The notes beneath the pieces are model-generated. The model made no database searches. It worked only from the letters and a program-made list of their open reading frames with translations, and was not told the DNA's origin. The translations under genes were made by a program, and so were the position numbers. Shown piece by piece: positions 33,251 through 42,084 of a stretch of DNA of 64,000 nucleotides; position 1 is the first letter of the stretch, and each line of letters opens with the position of its first letter. The DNA comes from Streptomyces sp. NBC_01707 (GTDB taxonomy: Bacteria; Actinomycetota; Actinomycetes; Streptomycetales; Streptomycetaceae), in contig NZ_CP109190.1 of assembly GCF_041438805.1 (NCBI RefSeq), positions 8,308,001-8,372,000 on the forward strand, read 5' to 3'.

Positions 33251-34513
33251 TCAGTTCCCGCTCTCGACACGCTGCTGTGCGTGCTTGAGGACGCTCTCGC
33301 TGGACTGGCCGGTGAGAGCGGCCTGGAAGGCGCTCTGCAGAGCGAGCGACACCGAGGACCAGCCCGCGCCGAGTTTGGCGGTGCGCGACCGGGCGGTGGC
33401 GACCTGGTCGGCCAGCGAGCTCAGCTCGGGAACCTTCTTGCGCCAGGTGTCGGCGGCCTTCTGGTTGGCAGGAATCATCCAGCTGTTCAGCGCGTAGGTG
33501 ATCTCTTCCTGCTCGCTGGTCATGCAGTTGATGATGCGGGCGGAGGTCTTCTCCCGGACGGTGTCACCGATGTCGGGGATGGTCAGCATGCCGCCGCCCA
33601 GCGGACCGACCGAGTCGTCACCGGCCTCGGGGACGGGGATCTGCGCGATGCCCCAGTTGAGCCCCTTCTTGGTGTTGAGGGTCTCGACCTGCCAGGGACC
33701 GTTGATCATCATGGCGGCGTTGCCGGCCATGAACTGGTCGTTGACGTCCGCCTGGGTCCAGTTGACCGTGGACTTGGACAGCGAGCCGTCCTTGAGCAGC
33801 GCCTTCCAGTAGTCCAGCGCCTCGACGACCTGCTTGCTGCCGAGATCGGTCTCGCTTCCGCCGTTGGACCACATGAACGGCGTGAACTGGTAGACGCCGT
33901 CCTCCGCGCCGCCCGCGCTCAGGGCGATGCCGTACCGGCTGCCCTGGGTGAGCTTCTTGGCGCTCTCCTGCATCTCGGCCCAGGTGGTGGGCACTTCCAG
34001 GCCGGCCTTGTTCAGGATGTCCTTGTTGTAGAACAGCGCGAGAGTGTTCACCGTGCGCGCCGCGCCGTAGTACGTGCCCTTGTACGAGCCGTAGTCGAAG
34101 ATGCCCCGGGGTATGTCGGCGGTGGAGACGCCCAGCTTCTCGAGGTCCTTCAGTCCGCCGGTCTCGGCGAACGTCGGCATCTCGGAGCCGTCGAACTGGA
34201 TGATGTCCGGGAGCGACTTCGAGGAGGCCATGCGCAGCGACTTCGTCATGACCTGGGCGGCCGGAACGCTCTGCTGCTCGATGGTCACGCCGAGCTTCGT
34301 GCTGCACCGCGACAGGGTGGCGGCGTCCCAGCTGTGGTACGAGTCGTCGGTCGAGGAGTTCAGGACGGTGTACACATTGTCGTCCCGCTGCTGGCCACAC
34401 CCTGAGAGAGCTGTGCCGACGACGATCGCGGAGACGACGGTGAGCGGGACGATAACCCGCCTGTTGCGACGACGGCGCCGATGGCGCAGGCCGTCCGGGG
34501 ATGATGCTGTCAC
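33251..34513 (-). CDS. Sugar ABC transporter substrate-binding lipoprotein
   Basis: 420 residues. A basic N-terminus (RHRRRRRNRRVIVP) and hydrophobic stretch end in the lipobox ALSGC, so it is a membrane-tethered external lipoprotein. SBP_bac_1 features follow: PDIIQFDGSEMPTFAETGGL, ALFYNKDILNKAGLEVPTTW and the MINGPW loop. It binds the oligosaccharide and delivers it to the two permeases. The GTG start at 34513 was chosen because AAGGG lies 7 nt upstream and the frame above it reads low-complexity sequence. Substrate is inferred as a xylosylated or plain cello-oligosaccharide from the enzymes of the locus. Confidence 0.9.
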   Translation of the reverse strand: MTASSPDGLRHRRRRRNRRVIVPLTVVSAIVVGTALSGCGQQRDDNVYTVLNSSTDDSYHSWDAATLSRCSTKLGVTIEQQSVPAAQVMTKSLRMASSKSLPDIIQFDGSEMPTFAETGGLKDLEKLGVSTADIPRGIFDYGSYKGTYYGAARTVNTLALFYNKDILNKAGLEVPTTWAEMQESAKKLTQGSRYGIALSAGGAEDGVYQFTPFMWSNGGSETDLGSKQVVEALDYWKALLKDGSLSKSTVNWTQADVNDQFMAGNAAMMINGPWQVETLNTKKGLNWGIAQIPVPEAGDDSVGPLGGGMLTIPDIGDTVREKTSARIINCMTSEQEEITYALNSWMIPANQKAADTWRKKVPELSSLADQVATARSRTAKLGAGWSSVSLALQSAFQAALTGQSSESVLKHAQQRVESGN

Positions 34514-34659
34514 GTGCGTGCCCTTGCATGAGAGGGGTGCCGACCCGGCGGGACCTCTCTGTCCCGGCCAGGAGATGCATACGCCTCGGTACGGGTCGGC
34601 AGGTCCGTAGGGGCGGGAGGGGGTGTCCGGCGGCAGTACGTCGGTACACCCCCGTGGGC

Positions 34660-35829
34660 TCAGCGGACGCCGAGCAGGTGTTCCATGGCGAGCTGGTCGA
34701 GGGCTTCGAAGGCCATCGAGCGTTCGGCGGCGGTGGTGACGTCGAACTCCTCGAACGCGGTGGTGTCGGCGAGGAGGCTCTTGAGGCCGTCCTCGGCGGT
34801 GGGCTGTGCGAGTTCGTCGAGGCGGGAGGCGGCCAGTGCCTCCTGGACGGCGGGGTCGGCGCGGAACGCGAGGGCGCGCTCCTTGAGGATGAGGTAGTTG
34901 CGCATGCAGTTCTTCGCGGACTCCCAGACGCCGTCGATGCCGTCGGTGCGCACCGGCTTGAAGTCGAAGTGGCGCGGGCCGTCGTAGTCGGAGGTCTCGA
35001 GGAGGTCGACGAGCCAGAAGGCCTGGCGCAGGTCGCCGGCGCCGAAGCGGAGGTCCTGGTCGTACTTGATGCCGGACTGGCCGTTGAGGTCGATGTGGTA
35101 GAGCTTGCCGGCCCACAGGGCCTGCGCGATGCCGTGCGGGAAGTTCAGCCCGGCCATCTGCTCGTGGCCGACCTCGGGGTTGACGCCGTACATCTGCGGG
35201 CGTTCCAGGCGCTCGATGAACGCGAGGGCGTGGCCGACGGTGGGCAGCAGGATGTCGCCGCGCGGCTCGTTCGGCTTGGGCTCGATCGCGAACCGCAGGT
35301 CGTAGCCCTGCTCGACGACGTACTCACCGAGCAGGTCGAAGGCCTCCTTCATCCGGTCCAGCGCGACCCGTACGTCCTTGGCGCCGCCGGACTCCGCGCC
35401 CTCGCGGCCGCCCCAGGCCACGTATGTGGTGGCGCCGAGCTCGACGGCGAGGTCGATGTTGCGGATGACCTTGCGCAGCGCGTAGCGGCGCACGTCGCGG
35501 TCGTTGGAGGTGAAGCCGCCGTCCTTGAACACCGGGTGGGTGAACAGGTTCGTCGTCGCCATCGGGACCTTGAGACCGGTGCGGTCCAGGGCGTCCTTGA
35601 ACCGGGTGATGATCGCGGCCCGCTCGCTGTCCGAGGAGCCGAACGGGATCAGGTCGTCGTCGTGGAAGGTCACACCGTGCGCACCGAGCTCCGCGAGCCG
35701 CTCGACGGACTCGACCGGGTCGAGCGCGGGACGGGTGGCGTCACCGAAGGGGTCGTTGCCGCGCCAGCCGACGGTCCAGAGACCGAAGGTGAACTTGTCC
35801 GCGGAGGTGGGAGTGAAGCGCTTCGACAT
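34660..35829 (-). CDS. xylA: Xylose isomerase
   Basis: 389 residues, close to the 388 of other Streptomyces enzymes. Converts D-xylose to D-xylulose in the cytoplasm. Catalytic and metal residues are all present, each shifted by +2 from the well-studied Streptomyces numbering: His56 and Asp59 in TFHDDDL, Glu183 and Lys185 in [11 protein letters not shown], Glu219, His222, Asp247, Asp257, Asp259 and Asp289. ATG 35829 has AGAGGCAG upstream. A CTTGTCGACAAG palindrome lies in its leader. It is the first gene of the minus-strand run and probably transcribed with the importer, or from its own promoter facing away from GH31. Confidence 0.96.
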   Translation of the reverse strand: MSKRFTPTSADKFTFGLWTVGWRGNDPFGDATRPALDPVESVERLAELGAHGVTFHDDDLIPFGSSDSERAAIITRFKDALDRTGLKVPMATTNLFTHPVFKDGGFTSNDRDVRRYALRKVIRNIDLAVELGATTYVAWGGREGAESGGAKDVRVALDRMKEAFDLLGEYVVEQGYDLRFAIEPKPNEPRGDILLPTVGHALAFIERLERPQMYGVNPEVGHEQMAGLNFPHGIAQALWAGKLYHIDLNGQSGIKYDQDLRFGAGDLRQAFWLVDLLETSDYDGPRHFDFKPVRTDGIDGVWESAKNCMRNYLILKERALAFRADPAVQEALAASRLDELAQPTAEDGLKSLLADTTAFEEFDVTTAAERSMAFEALDQLAMEHLLGVR

Positions 35830-36026
35830 GAATCTGCCTCTTGTCGACAAGGGACCGGACGGCTGCATCGCCGACCGACCGATTTGTTGGCTGGCAGTAC
35901 TAATACGGCATCTTGACGTTTGTTTCTAGAGCATCCATGTGACACACACGTCACATCCAGACAACCTGACCGCTTTCCATGAGGATCCTGCGCTTGATCG
36001 GGGCGGGTTCGGAGGGGGTTGGTGCG

Positions 36027-36067
36027 TTGTCGAAGCGCTTCGACAAAATTTTTGTTTTGTGTACGAT
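36027..36067 (+). promoter_or_regulatory. Operator and promoter before the GH31 gene
   Basis: TTGTCGAAGCGCTTCGACAA (36027-36046) is a 20-bp perfect palindrome with a central GC, like LacI-family sites. It overlaps a likely -35 TTCGAC (36039-36044), followed after 17 bp by TACGAT (36062-36067). Binding there would block polymerase. The palindrome may also serve xylA on the other strand. Confidence 0.65.
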
Positions 36068-36099
36068 CAAAATCGGGATTCAGTGGAACGAGGTACGTC

Positions 36100-36228
36100 A
36101 TGCCGCCGCGACCAGCCACGGCCACCGCACCGGTGCCGGCCGTCCTCGGGGTGGGCAGCCCCGCTCCGTCCACCAGGGCCGTGATCGTCGACGCCCGGCC
36201 GCCACGGCGCCCGCGAGAGCTCCCGTGA
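36100..36228 (+). pseudogene. N-terminal remnant of xylulokinase (xylB)
   Basis: A 42-codon frame with its own ribosome site (GAGG, 6 nt before ATG) reads MPPRPATATAPVPA then VLGVGSPAPSTRAVIVDAR. Xylulokinases begin with GVDSSTQST-K/R-xxVVDA; the order and spacing match, but the phosphate-loop Asp, Thr and Gln are lost. The frame ends at TGA after RPRELP. Position divergent from xylA is where xylB normally lies. It is probably transcribed as the leader of the GH31 gene. Confidence 0.55.
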
Positions 36229-36293
36229 CCCGGTTGCCCGCGCCACCCCGTCACTTCTGAACACGCACTCCTGACCGGCTAAGGAAGACCCCC

Positions 36294-38549
36294 ATGAAGT
36301 TCACCGACGGCTTCTGGCAGATGCGAGACGGTGTGCACGCCTCGTACGCCACCGAAATCCGCGACCTCCAGCTCGGCGCCGACCGTCTCACGGCCTACGC
36401 CGCCGTCAAGCGCGTCGAACGGCGCGGTGACACCCTCAACGCGCCCCTGATCACGGTGGAGGCGTACGCGGCCGCCGAAGGTGTCATCGGCGTGCGGGTC
36501 ACCCACCTCGCGGGCAAGCGGAACCTCGGGCCCGACTTCGCCCTGCCGGGCGCGACCGGCACGACTGCCGCCGCCACACGTACGGAGGGCCGGGCCGCCG
36601 AACTGACCACCGGCCCCCTCACCCTGCGGCTGCCCACGGAGGGTGCCTTCGGCCTGGAGTTCCTGGATGCGGACGGCCACCTGCTGACCTCCGCCGGACA
36701 CAAGGGCACCGCCTTCGCCACCGTCCAGGACGGCGGCCACCACATGTTCGCCCAGCTCGGCCTCGGAGTCGGCGAAACCATCCACGGCCTGGGCGAACGC
36801 TTCACCCCGTACGTCAAGAACGGCCAGGTCGTCGACATGTGGCAGGCGGACGGAGGGACCAGCAGCGAGCAGGCGTACAAGAACATTCCGTTCTATCTCT
36901 CGTCGCGCGGCTACGGCGTCTTCGTCAACCACCCCGGCAAGGTCTCCTTCGAGGTCGGTTCCGAGGCCGTCGGCCAGGTCCAGTTCAGCGTCGAGGACCA
37001 GACGCTGGAGTACTTCGTCGTTGCAGGTCCCAGCCCCAAGGACGTCCTCACCCGCTACACCGCACTCACCGGCCGTCCGGCCCTGCCCCCGGCCTGGTCG
37101 TTCGGCCTCTGGCTGACCACCTCGTTCACCACCTCCTACGACGAGGCGACCGTCACCTCCTTCGTGGACGGCATGGCCGAGCGCGGCATCCCGCTGTCGG
37201 TGTTCCACTTCGACTGCTTCTGGATGCGCGAGTACCAGTGGTGCGACTTCGAATGGGACCCGAATACCTTCCCCGACCCGGTCGGCATGCTCGCCCGGCT
37301 CAAGAAGAAGGGCCTGAAGATCTGCGTGTGGATCAACCCCTACATCGCGCAGAAGAGCCCCCTGTACGCGGAGGGCGCGGCGAAGGGTTACTTCGTGCAC
37401 ACGCCCGAGGGCGACATCTGGCAGTGGGACCGCTGGCAGGCCGGCATGGCGCTGGTGGACTTCACCAACCCCGAGGCGACCGCCTGGTTCCAGAGCAAGC
37501 TGAAGGTCCTGCTCGACCAGGGTGTCGACGGCTTCAAGACCGACTTCGGCGAGCGCATCCCCACCGACGTCGTCTGGCACGACAACGCCGACCCCGAGCG
37601 GATGCACAACTACTACACGCACCTCTACAACAAGGCCGTCTTCGAACTCCTGGAGAAGGAACGTGGTCAGGGCGACGCGGTCCTCTTCGCCCGCTCGGCC
37701 ACTGCCGGCGGCCAGCAGTTCCCCGTCCACTGGGGCGGCGACTGCTGGTCCTCCTTCGGCGCGATGGCCGAGTCCCTGCGCGGCGGACTCTCACTTTCCC
37801 TGTCCGGCTTCGGCTTCTGGAGCCACGACATCGGCGGCTTCGAGGGCACCCCCGACCCCGCCGTCTTCAAGCGCTGGCTCGCCTTCGGCCTGCTCTCCTC
37901 GCACAGCCGACTGCACGGATCCTCGTCCTACCGGGTGCCGTGGGAGTTCGGCGACGAGGCGGTCGACGTCGCCAAGCAGTTCACCGAGCTGAAGCACCGC
38001 CTCATGCCATATCTGTACGGGGCAGCCGTCGAGGCCCATCGCACGGGTGTCCCGACGATGCGGCCCATGCTCCTGGAGTTCCCCGACGACCCGGCCACCC
38101 GTACCGTCGACCGCCAGTATCTGCTGGGCCCGGATCTCCTGGTGGCCCCGGTCTTCAGCGAGGACGGCCAGGTCGAGTACTACGTCCCGGAAGGCACCTG
38201 GACCCACCTGCTTTCCGGTGAGACCGTCACCGGCCCGGCCTGGCGCCACGAGATCCACGGCTTCGACAGCCTCCCGCTGCTGGTCCGCCCGGGCGCGGTC
38301 CTGGCCCTGGGCGCTGACACCTCCCGGCCCGACGGCGACTGGCCGGACGACCTGGAGCTGCGGGTCCACGCCCCCGAGGGGATCGGTGACTTCACCCGCA
38401 CGGTGACGGTCCCCGACCTCACGGGTGCGCCCGCCGCGACGTACGAGGTGGTCCGCGAGGGCGACACGGTCCGTGTCACGGCGGACACGGACCGGCCGTA
38501 CGAGGTGACGGTCGTGGGTGAGAACGGCCTGAAGGTCGTGAAGGCCTGA
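36294..38549 (+). CDS. GH31 alpha-xylosidase (YicI-like)
   Basis: 751 residues, no signal peptide. Closely follows E. coli YicI in length and motifs: Asp417 in GFKTDFGERIPTDVVWHD is the nucleophile, Asp483 in VHWGGDCWSSFGA the acid, and FHFDCFWMREYQWCDFEWDP is the xylosidase-type loop before them. It removes alpha-xylose from isoprimeverose or the non-reducing end of xyloglucan oligosaccharides. AAGGAAG precedes the ATG. Released xylose would feed the divergent xylose isomerase, and the remaining glucosides the GH1 enzyme. It is transcribed from the promoter at 36027-36067. Confidence 0.93.
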   Translation: MKFTDGFWQMRDGVHASYATEIRDLQLGADRLTAYAAVKRVERRGDTLNAPLITVEAYAAAEGVIGVRVTHLAGKRNLGPDFALPGATGTTAAATRTEGRAAELTTGPLTLRLPTEGAFGLEFLDADGHLLTSAGHKGTAFATVQDGGHHMFAQLGLGVGETIHGLGERFTPYVKNGQVVDMWQADGGTSSEQAYKNIPFYLSSRGYGVFVNHPGKVSFEVGSEAVGQVQFSVEDQTLEYFVVAGPSPKDVLTRYTALTGRPALPPAWSFGLWLTTSFTTSYDEATVTSFVDGMAERGIPLSVFHFDCFWMREYQWCDFEWDPNTFPDPVGMLARLKKKGLKICVWINPYIAQKSPLYAEGAAKGYFVHTPEGDIWQWDRWQAGMALVDFTNPEATAWFQSKLKVLLDQGVDGFKTDFGERIPTDVVWHDNADPERMHNYYTHLYNKAVFELLEKERGQGDAVLFARSATAGGQQFPVHWGGDCWSSFGAMAESLRGGLSLSLSGFGFWSHDIGGFEGTPDPAVFKRWLAFGLLSSHSRLHGSSSYRVPWEFGDEAVDVAKQFTELKHRLMPYLYGAAVEAHRTGVPTMRPMLLEFPDDPATRTVDRQYLLGPDLLVAPVFSEDGQVEYYVPEGTWTHLLSGETVTGPAWRHEIHGFDSLPLLVRPGAVLALGADTSRPDGDWPDDLELRVHAPEGIGDFTRTVTVPDLTGAPAATYEVVREGDTVRVTADTDRPYEVTVVGENGLKVVKA

Positions 38550-38563
38550 CGCCGCCGTCCGAC

Positions 38564-38607
38564 GGGCCGGTCCGGCCCTCGACCGTACGTGAAGCCGGAC
38601 CGGACCC
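38564..38607 (+). terminator. Hairpin after the GH31 gene
   Basis: GGGCCGGTCCGG pairs with CCGGACCGGACCC over a 19-nt loop with a single bulged base, 14 bp after the stop codon. Confidence 0.6.
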
Positions 38608-38987
38608 GGCGCACGCGGCGAGGGCCCAGGCCGGGTGCGCCCGCTCGGGAAGCGTGCGGGCCGTCACCTCGCCCGCCTCCACCACCTTCTGGAGGCACTT
38701 GCCGAGACGGGTCCATTCCTGCTCGAACCTGACGACCGCGATGGCGTGGGCGTTCATGGCCGCACGACGCAAGTCCATCATCGGCAACGAGAAGGGGAGC
38801 CACGCCTATCGGGTGATGTTCGGCCGCCTCGGGATCGTGGGGGAGTGTCCGAAATGGCGATACGAGTAAGCGGTACGCGGCGGTGCCCCGTCGACTTCAC
38901 TTCGGAGGACACCGGCGGGCCGATGCCCGCCTCCGTACCATCGACACCCGAGTCGATGTCGCCTGACACCACCTGAAAGCAGGGAAG
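38608..38987. other. Intergenic region with a possible decayed minus-strand gene
   Basis: 380 bp. On the minus strand (about 38780 down to 38610) a frame with coding-like third-position bias reads MDLRRAAMNAHAIAVVRFEQ then WTRLGKCLQKVVEAGEVTAR. It has no ribosome site, no family I recognise, and runs on through the GH31 terminator without a sensible end, so it looks like a truncated gene. Confidence 0.35.
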
Positions 38988-39830
38988 ATGACCACACGGA
39001 CGGACCGCGTCGACCATGAACTGATCCGGGCCGCAGCTCACGTCGCCGGCACACGCTGCCGCGGCGACAACCACACGATGGCGGCGGCGGCCCGCGCCGG
39101 AGACGGCCGGATCGTCACCGCTGTGAATGCCTACCACTTCACCGGAGGCCCGTGCGCGGAGCTGGTCCTCATCGGCACGGCTGCCACCCAGGGTGTCTAC
39201 GACCTGGACACCGTCGTCGCGGTGGGCGACCGCGACCGAGGCGTCGTACCGCCGTGCGGCCGCTGCCGCCAGGTCCTCGTCGACTACTTCCCCGCCCTCA
39301 AGGTCATCGTCGGTACGAGCACCGGCCTCAGAACCGTCTCCATCACCGACCTGCTTCCCGAAAGCTACGTCTGGGCGGACCACCAGCTCGACACCGAGGA
39401 AAGCGCATCACTCGGCACCAGCTGCCCCCCCCCCCGGGCGGCCGACGGGGCGAACATGTACGGACGATCCGAGGGGAACCTGATGCAGGACGAAGCGTGG
39501 AATCGTGTGGAGCGGCTGCGGACCTGGCTGGACGAGAACGCCGTCCAGGCCTCGGACAGCGACGTGCGGCTGCTGCGCGTACTCAAGATCGGCGAGGAGT
39601 TCGGTGAGGTCGCCGAGGCGTTGCACGGCGTGATGGGCGCCAATCCGCGCAAGGGGGCGTCCCATACGTGGGACGACGTCAACAAGGAGTTGTGCGACGT
39701 CATCGTGACAGGCATGGTCGCGCTCGCGTCGTGCACGCCCGACGCGCGCAAGCTCCTGGACGAGCGGCTGCGACACCTGGTGGACCGTGTGCTGCCGCCC
39801 GGTGACGGGACCGGGGCCGACGTGGTGTGA
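38988..39830 (+). CDS. Cytidine/blasticidin-deaminase-like domain joined to MazG-like domain
   Basis: As read, a 280-residue fusion. Residues 1-145 are a small zinc deaminase of the cytidine/blasticidin S type, with Cys56-Ala-Glu58 and PCGRCRQ (Cys90, Cys93) as zinc and proton-transfer residues. Residues 166-280 are a MazG-like nucleotide pyrophosphohydrolase. The joint is an 11-C tract (39425-39435). With one C fewer, the deaminase would end at TGA 39481-39483, overlapping the MazG ATG in TGATG, which is how two coupled genes would look. So the fusion may be a sequencing error, a phase-variable junction or real. Both activities would act on the nucleotide pool or on a nucleoside-like compound. 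Confidence 0.75.
   Translation: MTTRTDRVDHELIRAAAHVAGTRCRGDNHTMAAAARAGDGRIVTAVNAYHFTGGPCAELVLIGTAATQGVYDLDTVVAVGDRDRGVVPPCGRCRQVLVDYFPALKVIVGTSTGLRTVSITDLLPESYVWADHQLDTEESASLGTSCPPPRAADGANMYGRSEGNLMQDEAWNRVERLRTWLDENAVQASDSDVRLLRVLKIGEEFGEVAEALHGVMGANPRKGASHTWDDVNKELCDVIVTGMVALASCTPDARKLLDERLRHLVDRVLPPGDGTGADVV
39425..39435 (+). repeat. Homopolymeric tract of 11 C
   Basis: Longest homopolymer noticed in the window. It lies exactly between the deaminase and MazG-like coding parts. Length changes of one base switch the reading between fused and separate products. Confidence 0.9.
39483..39830 (+). CDS. MazG-like nucleotide pyrophosphohydrolase (internal start)
   Basis: 115 residues if translated on its own from ATG 39483, which has GAGGGG 6 nt upstream, a better ribosome site than an internal codon should show by chance. 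The MazG-type helices are LKIGEEFGEVAEALHGVMGA and KELCDVIVTGMVALASC, which supply the acidic Mg2+ ligands. It would hydrolyse an NTP or dNTP to the monophosphate and pyrophosphate. This entry is the alternative to the fused reading; both could be made. Confidence 0.65.
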   Translation: MQDEAWNRVERLRTWLDENAVQASDSDVRLLRVLKIGEEFGEVAEALHGVMGANPRKGASHTWDDVNKELCDVIVTGMVALASCTPDARKLLDERLRHLVDRVLPPGDGTGADVV

Positions 39831-39832
39831 GA

Positions 39833-39874
39833 GGACATGGGTCACCTCGGCCCGCTGATCCCGCGCCCATGTCC
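39833..39874 (+). terminator. Hairpin after the MazG-like gene
   Basis: GGACATGGG and CCCATGTCC, perfect 9-bp stem with a 24-nt loop, starting 3 bp after the stop codon. Confidence 0.5.
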
Positions 39875-40058
39875 GCAGCACCGACCTGTGTGGGTCCGGG
39901 GCCCCACGGCCTCCCCGGGGCGTGACTGACCGCCCTCGATCCGGCGCAAGCGGTCAGCTGCTGACAGACCGGCCCGGTCACCTCCGGGGGAGGGCGACGT
40001 GCAGGTGATGAGGGTCCGATTCTTCCCCGAGCTCTCTTCTTACACGCATCTGCCGGCG

Positions 40059-41027
40059 TCAGGCGGCGACGCTCGTTCGCAGGGCGTCGATGGCGAGGTG
40101 GCGCGCGACGTTGGTGGCGTTGCAGTCGCGGAGGCTGTCGAGCATGAGGAAATCGTGCAGCATGCCCTCGACGCGCACTGCGGTGACGTCCACGCCGGCT
40201 TCTCGCAGCTTCGCGGCGTAGGCCTCACCCTCGTCGCGCAAGGGGTCCGCCTCGTCGGTGATGACCAGGGTGGGCGGCAGGCCCTTCAACTGATCCAGGC
40301 CGGCCCGCAGGGGTGCGGCGTAGGGCTCCATCCGCTGGCTGGGGTCCGCGTACTGGTCCCAGAACCACATCATGCCGTCGCGCGTGAGGTAGTAGCCGTC
40401 GGCGAACTGCAGATAGGACGCCGTATTGAAGTCGGCGTCGGTGACGGGGTACAGAAGCACCTGGCCCTTGACGTCGATCTCGCCGCGTTCCTTGGCCATC
40501 AGGGCGAACACGGCAGCCATGTCTCCGCCCACCGAGTCACCGCTGACAGCCAGGCGTGAGGCGTCCAGGCCGTGTTCGGCACCGTGCTGGACGATCCAGC
40601 GGCCGACCGCGTAGTTCTGCTCGATCTGGGTCGGGTACCTCGCTTCCGGTGCCCGGTCGTAGACCGGGAACACACAGGCCATGTCTGCGCCTGTCGCCAG
40701 CTCGCGGACCAGGCGGTCGTGCGTGTTCTCGTCTCCGAGGACCCAGCCTGCGCCGTGGATGTAGAGCATGACAGGCAGCGGTTCGATCGCCCCGGCCGGT
40801 TTGATGATGCGCGTACGCACCTGCCCGTACCGGCCGGCGTCGACGGTCACCCATTCTTCGTCGACGTCGGGCTTCTCGACGCCTTCTCCGGTCTGGAGGC
40901 CGGCGAGGATGTCACGTCCCTGCTCGGGCGGGACCTCGTAGATGCGCGGGTGAGGGCTGGTCGCGTCGGCCAGTTCCTGGGCAGCCGACTCGAGACGGGG
41001 AGAGGGAGGATCAGGCAGGTCAACCAT
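40059..41027 (-). CDS. Alpha/beta hydrolase, HSL-type esterase
   Basis: 322 residues, cytoplasmic. The oxyanion motif is HGAGWVLG (91-98), a variant of the hormone-sensitive-lipase HGGG; the nucleophile is Ser165 in GDSVGGDMA; the acid is in DEADPLRDEG and the His in MLHDF. It probably hydrolyses short-chain esters. ATG 41027 is preceded by GGAGGC at 7 nt; the frame upstream to 41066 has no ribosome site. No close functional partner is evident among the neighbours. Confidence 0.9.
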   Translation of the reverse strand: MVDLPDPPSPRLESAAQELADATSPHPRIYEVPPEQGRDILAGLQTGEGVEKPDVDEEWVTVDAGRYGQVRTRIIKPAGAIEPLPVMLYIHGAGWVLGDENTHDRLVRELATGADMACVFPVYDRAPEARYPTQIEQNYAVGRWIVQHGAEHGLDASRLAVSGDSVGGDMAAVFALMAKERGEIDVKGQVLLYPVTDADFNTASYLQFADGYYLTRDGMMWFWDQYADPSQRMEPYAAPLRAGLDQLKGLPPTLVITDEADPLRDEGEAYAAKLREAGVDVTAVRVEGMLHDFLMLDSLRDCNATNVARHLAIDALRTSVAA

Positions 41028-41432
41028 GGAAGTGCCTCCAGGTCGGACTCGCCGAAACGAATCCATTCGCTCGTTGCCTACTCATCCGTGTTCTCACGGA
41101 AGGGACCGGCGTGCAACGGGATCTTCCGGCGAACGCACACGGACAGCAGGCGCCACGGCCAGTAGCTGACGCGCGGGCGGGATGAGCCGCACCCGCGCGA
41201 AGATCACCTGCGCGGACGGCTCCCGGCCTGATGATCCGGGCCGTGCAGTCCGTCCGTGCCGGGCGGCGTAGCGGTGACCGGTACGCACGCCGGTGGGCGT
41301 GGTGCGTGGACGTGGGGTCAGGTCGGCGGGTCGGACGGCCGCCGGCGCCGCCGCATGTGAGGATCGCCGCACGTTGAACCGGCGACGCACAGGGTGCGGG
41401 GCTCGCCGACGTCAAGAGAGAAAGACATCCGC
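41028..41432. other. Intergenic region, nothing recognised
   Basis: 405 bp between two divergent genes. It must contain both promoters. Minus-strand frames are Arg/Ala-rich with no recognisable product. Confidence 0.4.
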
Positions 41433-41906
41433 ATGGACCTGAAACTCGAAGTCATCGTGCTGCCCGTCTCCGACGTCGACCGGGCCAAGGGCTTCTACGA
41501 GGCGGCGGGCTTCCGGATGGACATCGACCACGTCGCCGGTGAGGACTACCGGGTGGTGCAGTTCACGCCGCCCGGCTCCGAGTGCTCGATCATCCTGGGC
41601 AAGGGGGTCACTTCCGCAGCGCCCGGCTCGGCCCAGGGCCTGTACCTCGTCGTCCCCGACGTCGAGGCGGCCCGCGCGGAACTCGTCGGCCGTGGCGTCG
41701 AAGTGGGCGAGGTGTTCCACGATGCCGGAGGAGTCTTCCACCATGGTCACGATGGCGGCGGTGTCTCCTACGGCGCCGGGGGCGACGGACGGGTGGGTGG
41801 CCCGCATCCCGATCGTGCCGACTACGGCTCCTACGCCACCTTCAGTGACCCCGATGGCAACGGCTGGGTGCTCCAGGAAGTGAGGAAGAGGGCCCCCGGC
41901 CGCTGA
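41433..41906 (+). CDS. VOC-family (glyoxalase-like) protein
   Basis: 157 residues, two babaabbb half-modules in one chain. The opening KLEVIVLPVSDVDRAKGFYE and the closing SYATFSDPDGNGWVLQEV are characteristic of VOC-fold metalloenzymes. The middle (about 100-135) carries a Gly/His-rich insertion, FHHGHDGGGVSYGAGGDG. Substrate unknown; such stand-alone proteins are annotated as glyoxalases, dioxygenases or antibiotic-binding proteins. ATG 41433 with GAGAGAAAG upstream. An SDR gene follows 178 bp downstream. Confidence 0.87.
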   Translation: MDLKLEVIVLPVSDVDRAKGFYEAAGFRMDIDHVAGEDYRVVQFTPPGSECSIILGKGVTSAAPGSAQGLYLVVPDVEAARAELVGRGVEVGEVFHDAGGVFHHGHDGGGVSYGAGGDGRVGGPHPDRADYGSYATFSDPDGNGWVLQEVRKRAPGR

Positions 41907-42084
41907 CATCACATCAGTGACCCGGGGCGGGACGGGCGTGGAGTGCCGGCAGCCGGGTCGACAGGCAAGCGATCTGCGGTCTGAAGCGCGACTGCGGAAC
42001 CAGAGACTGATACCCGGAGGTACGGATGGCGGGCAGCAGACCCCACGGCTGTGGCATGACGGTTCCGGGCGGCGGTGGTTCGTC

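Noticed and set aside
40059..40559. Plus-strand 186-codon frame opposite the esterase
   Set aside because: Antisense of a gene with full HSL catalytic motifs.
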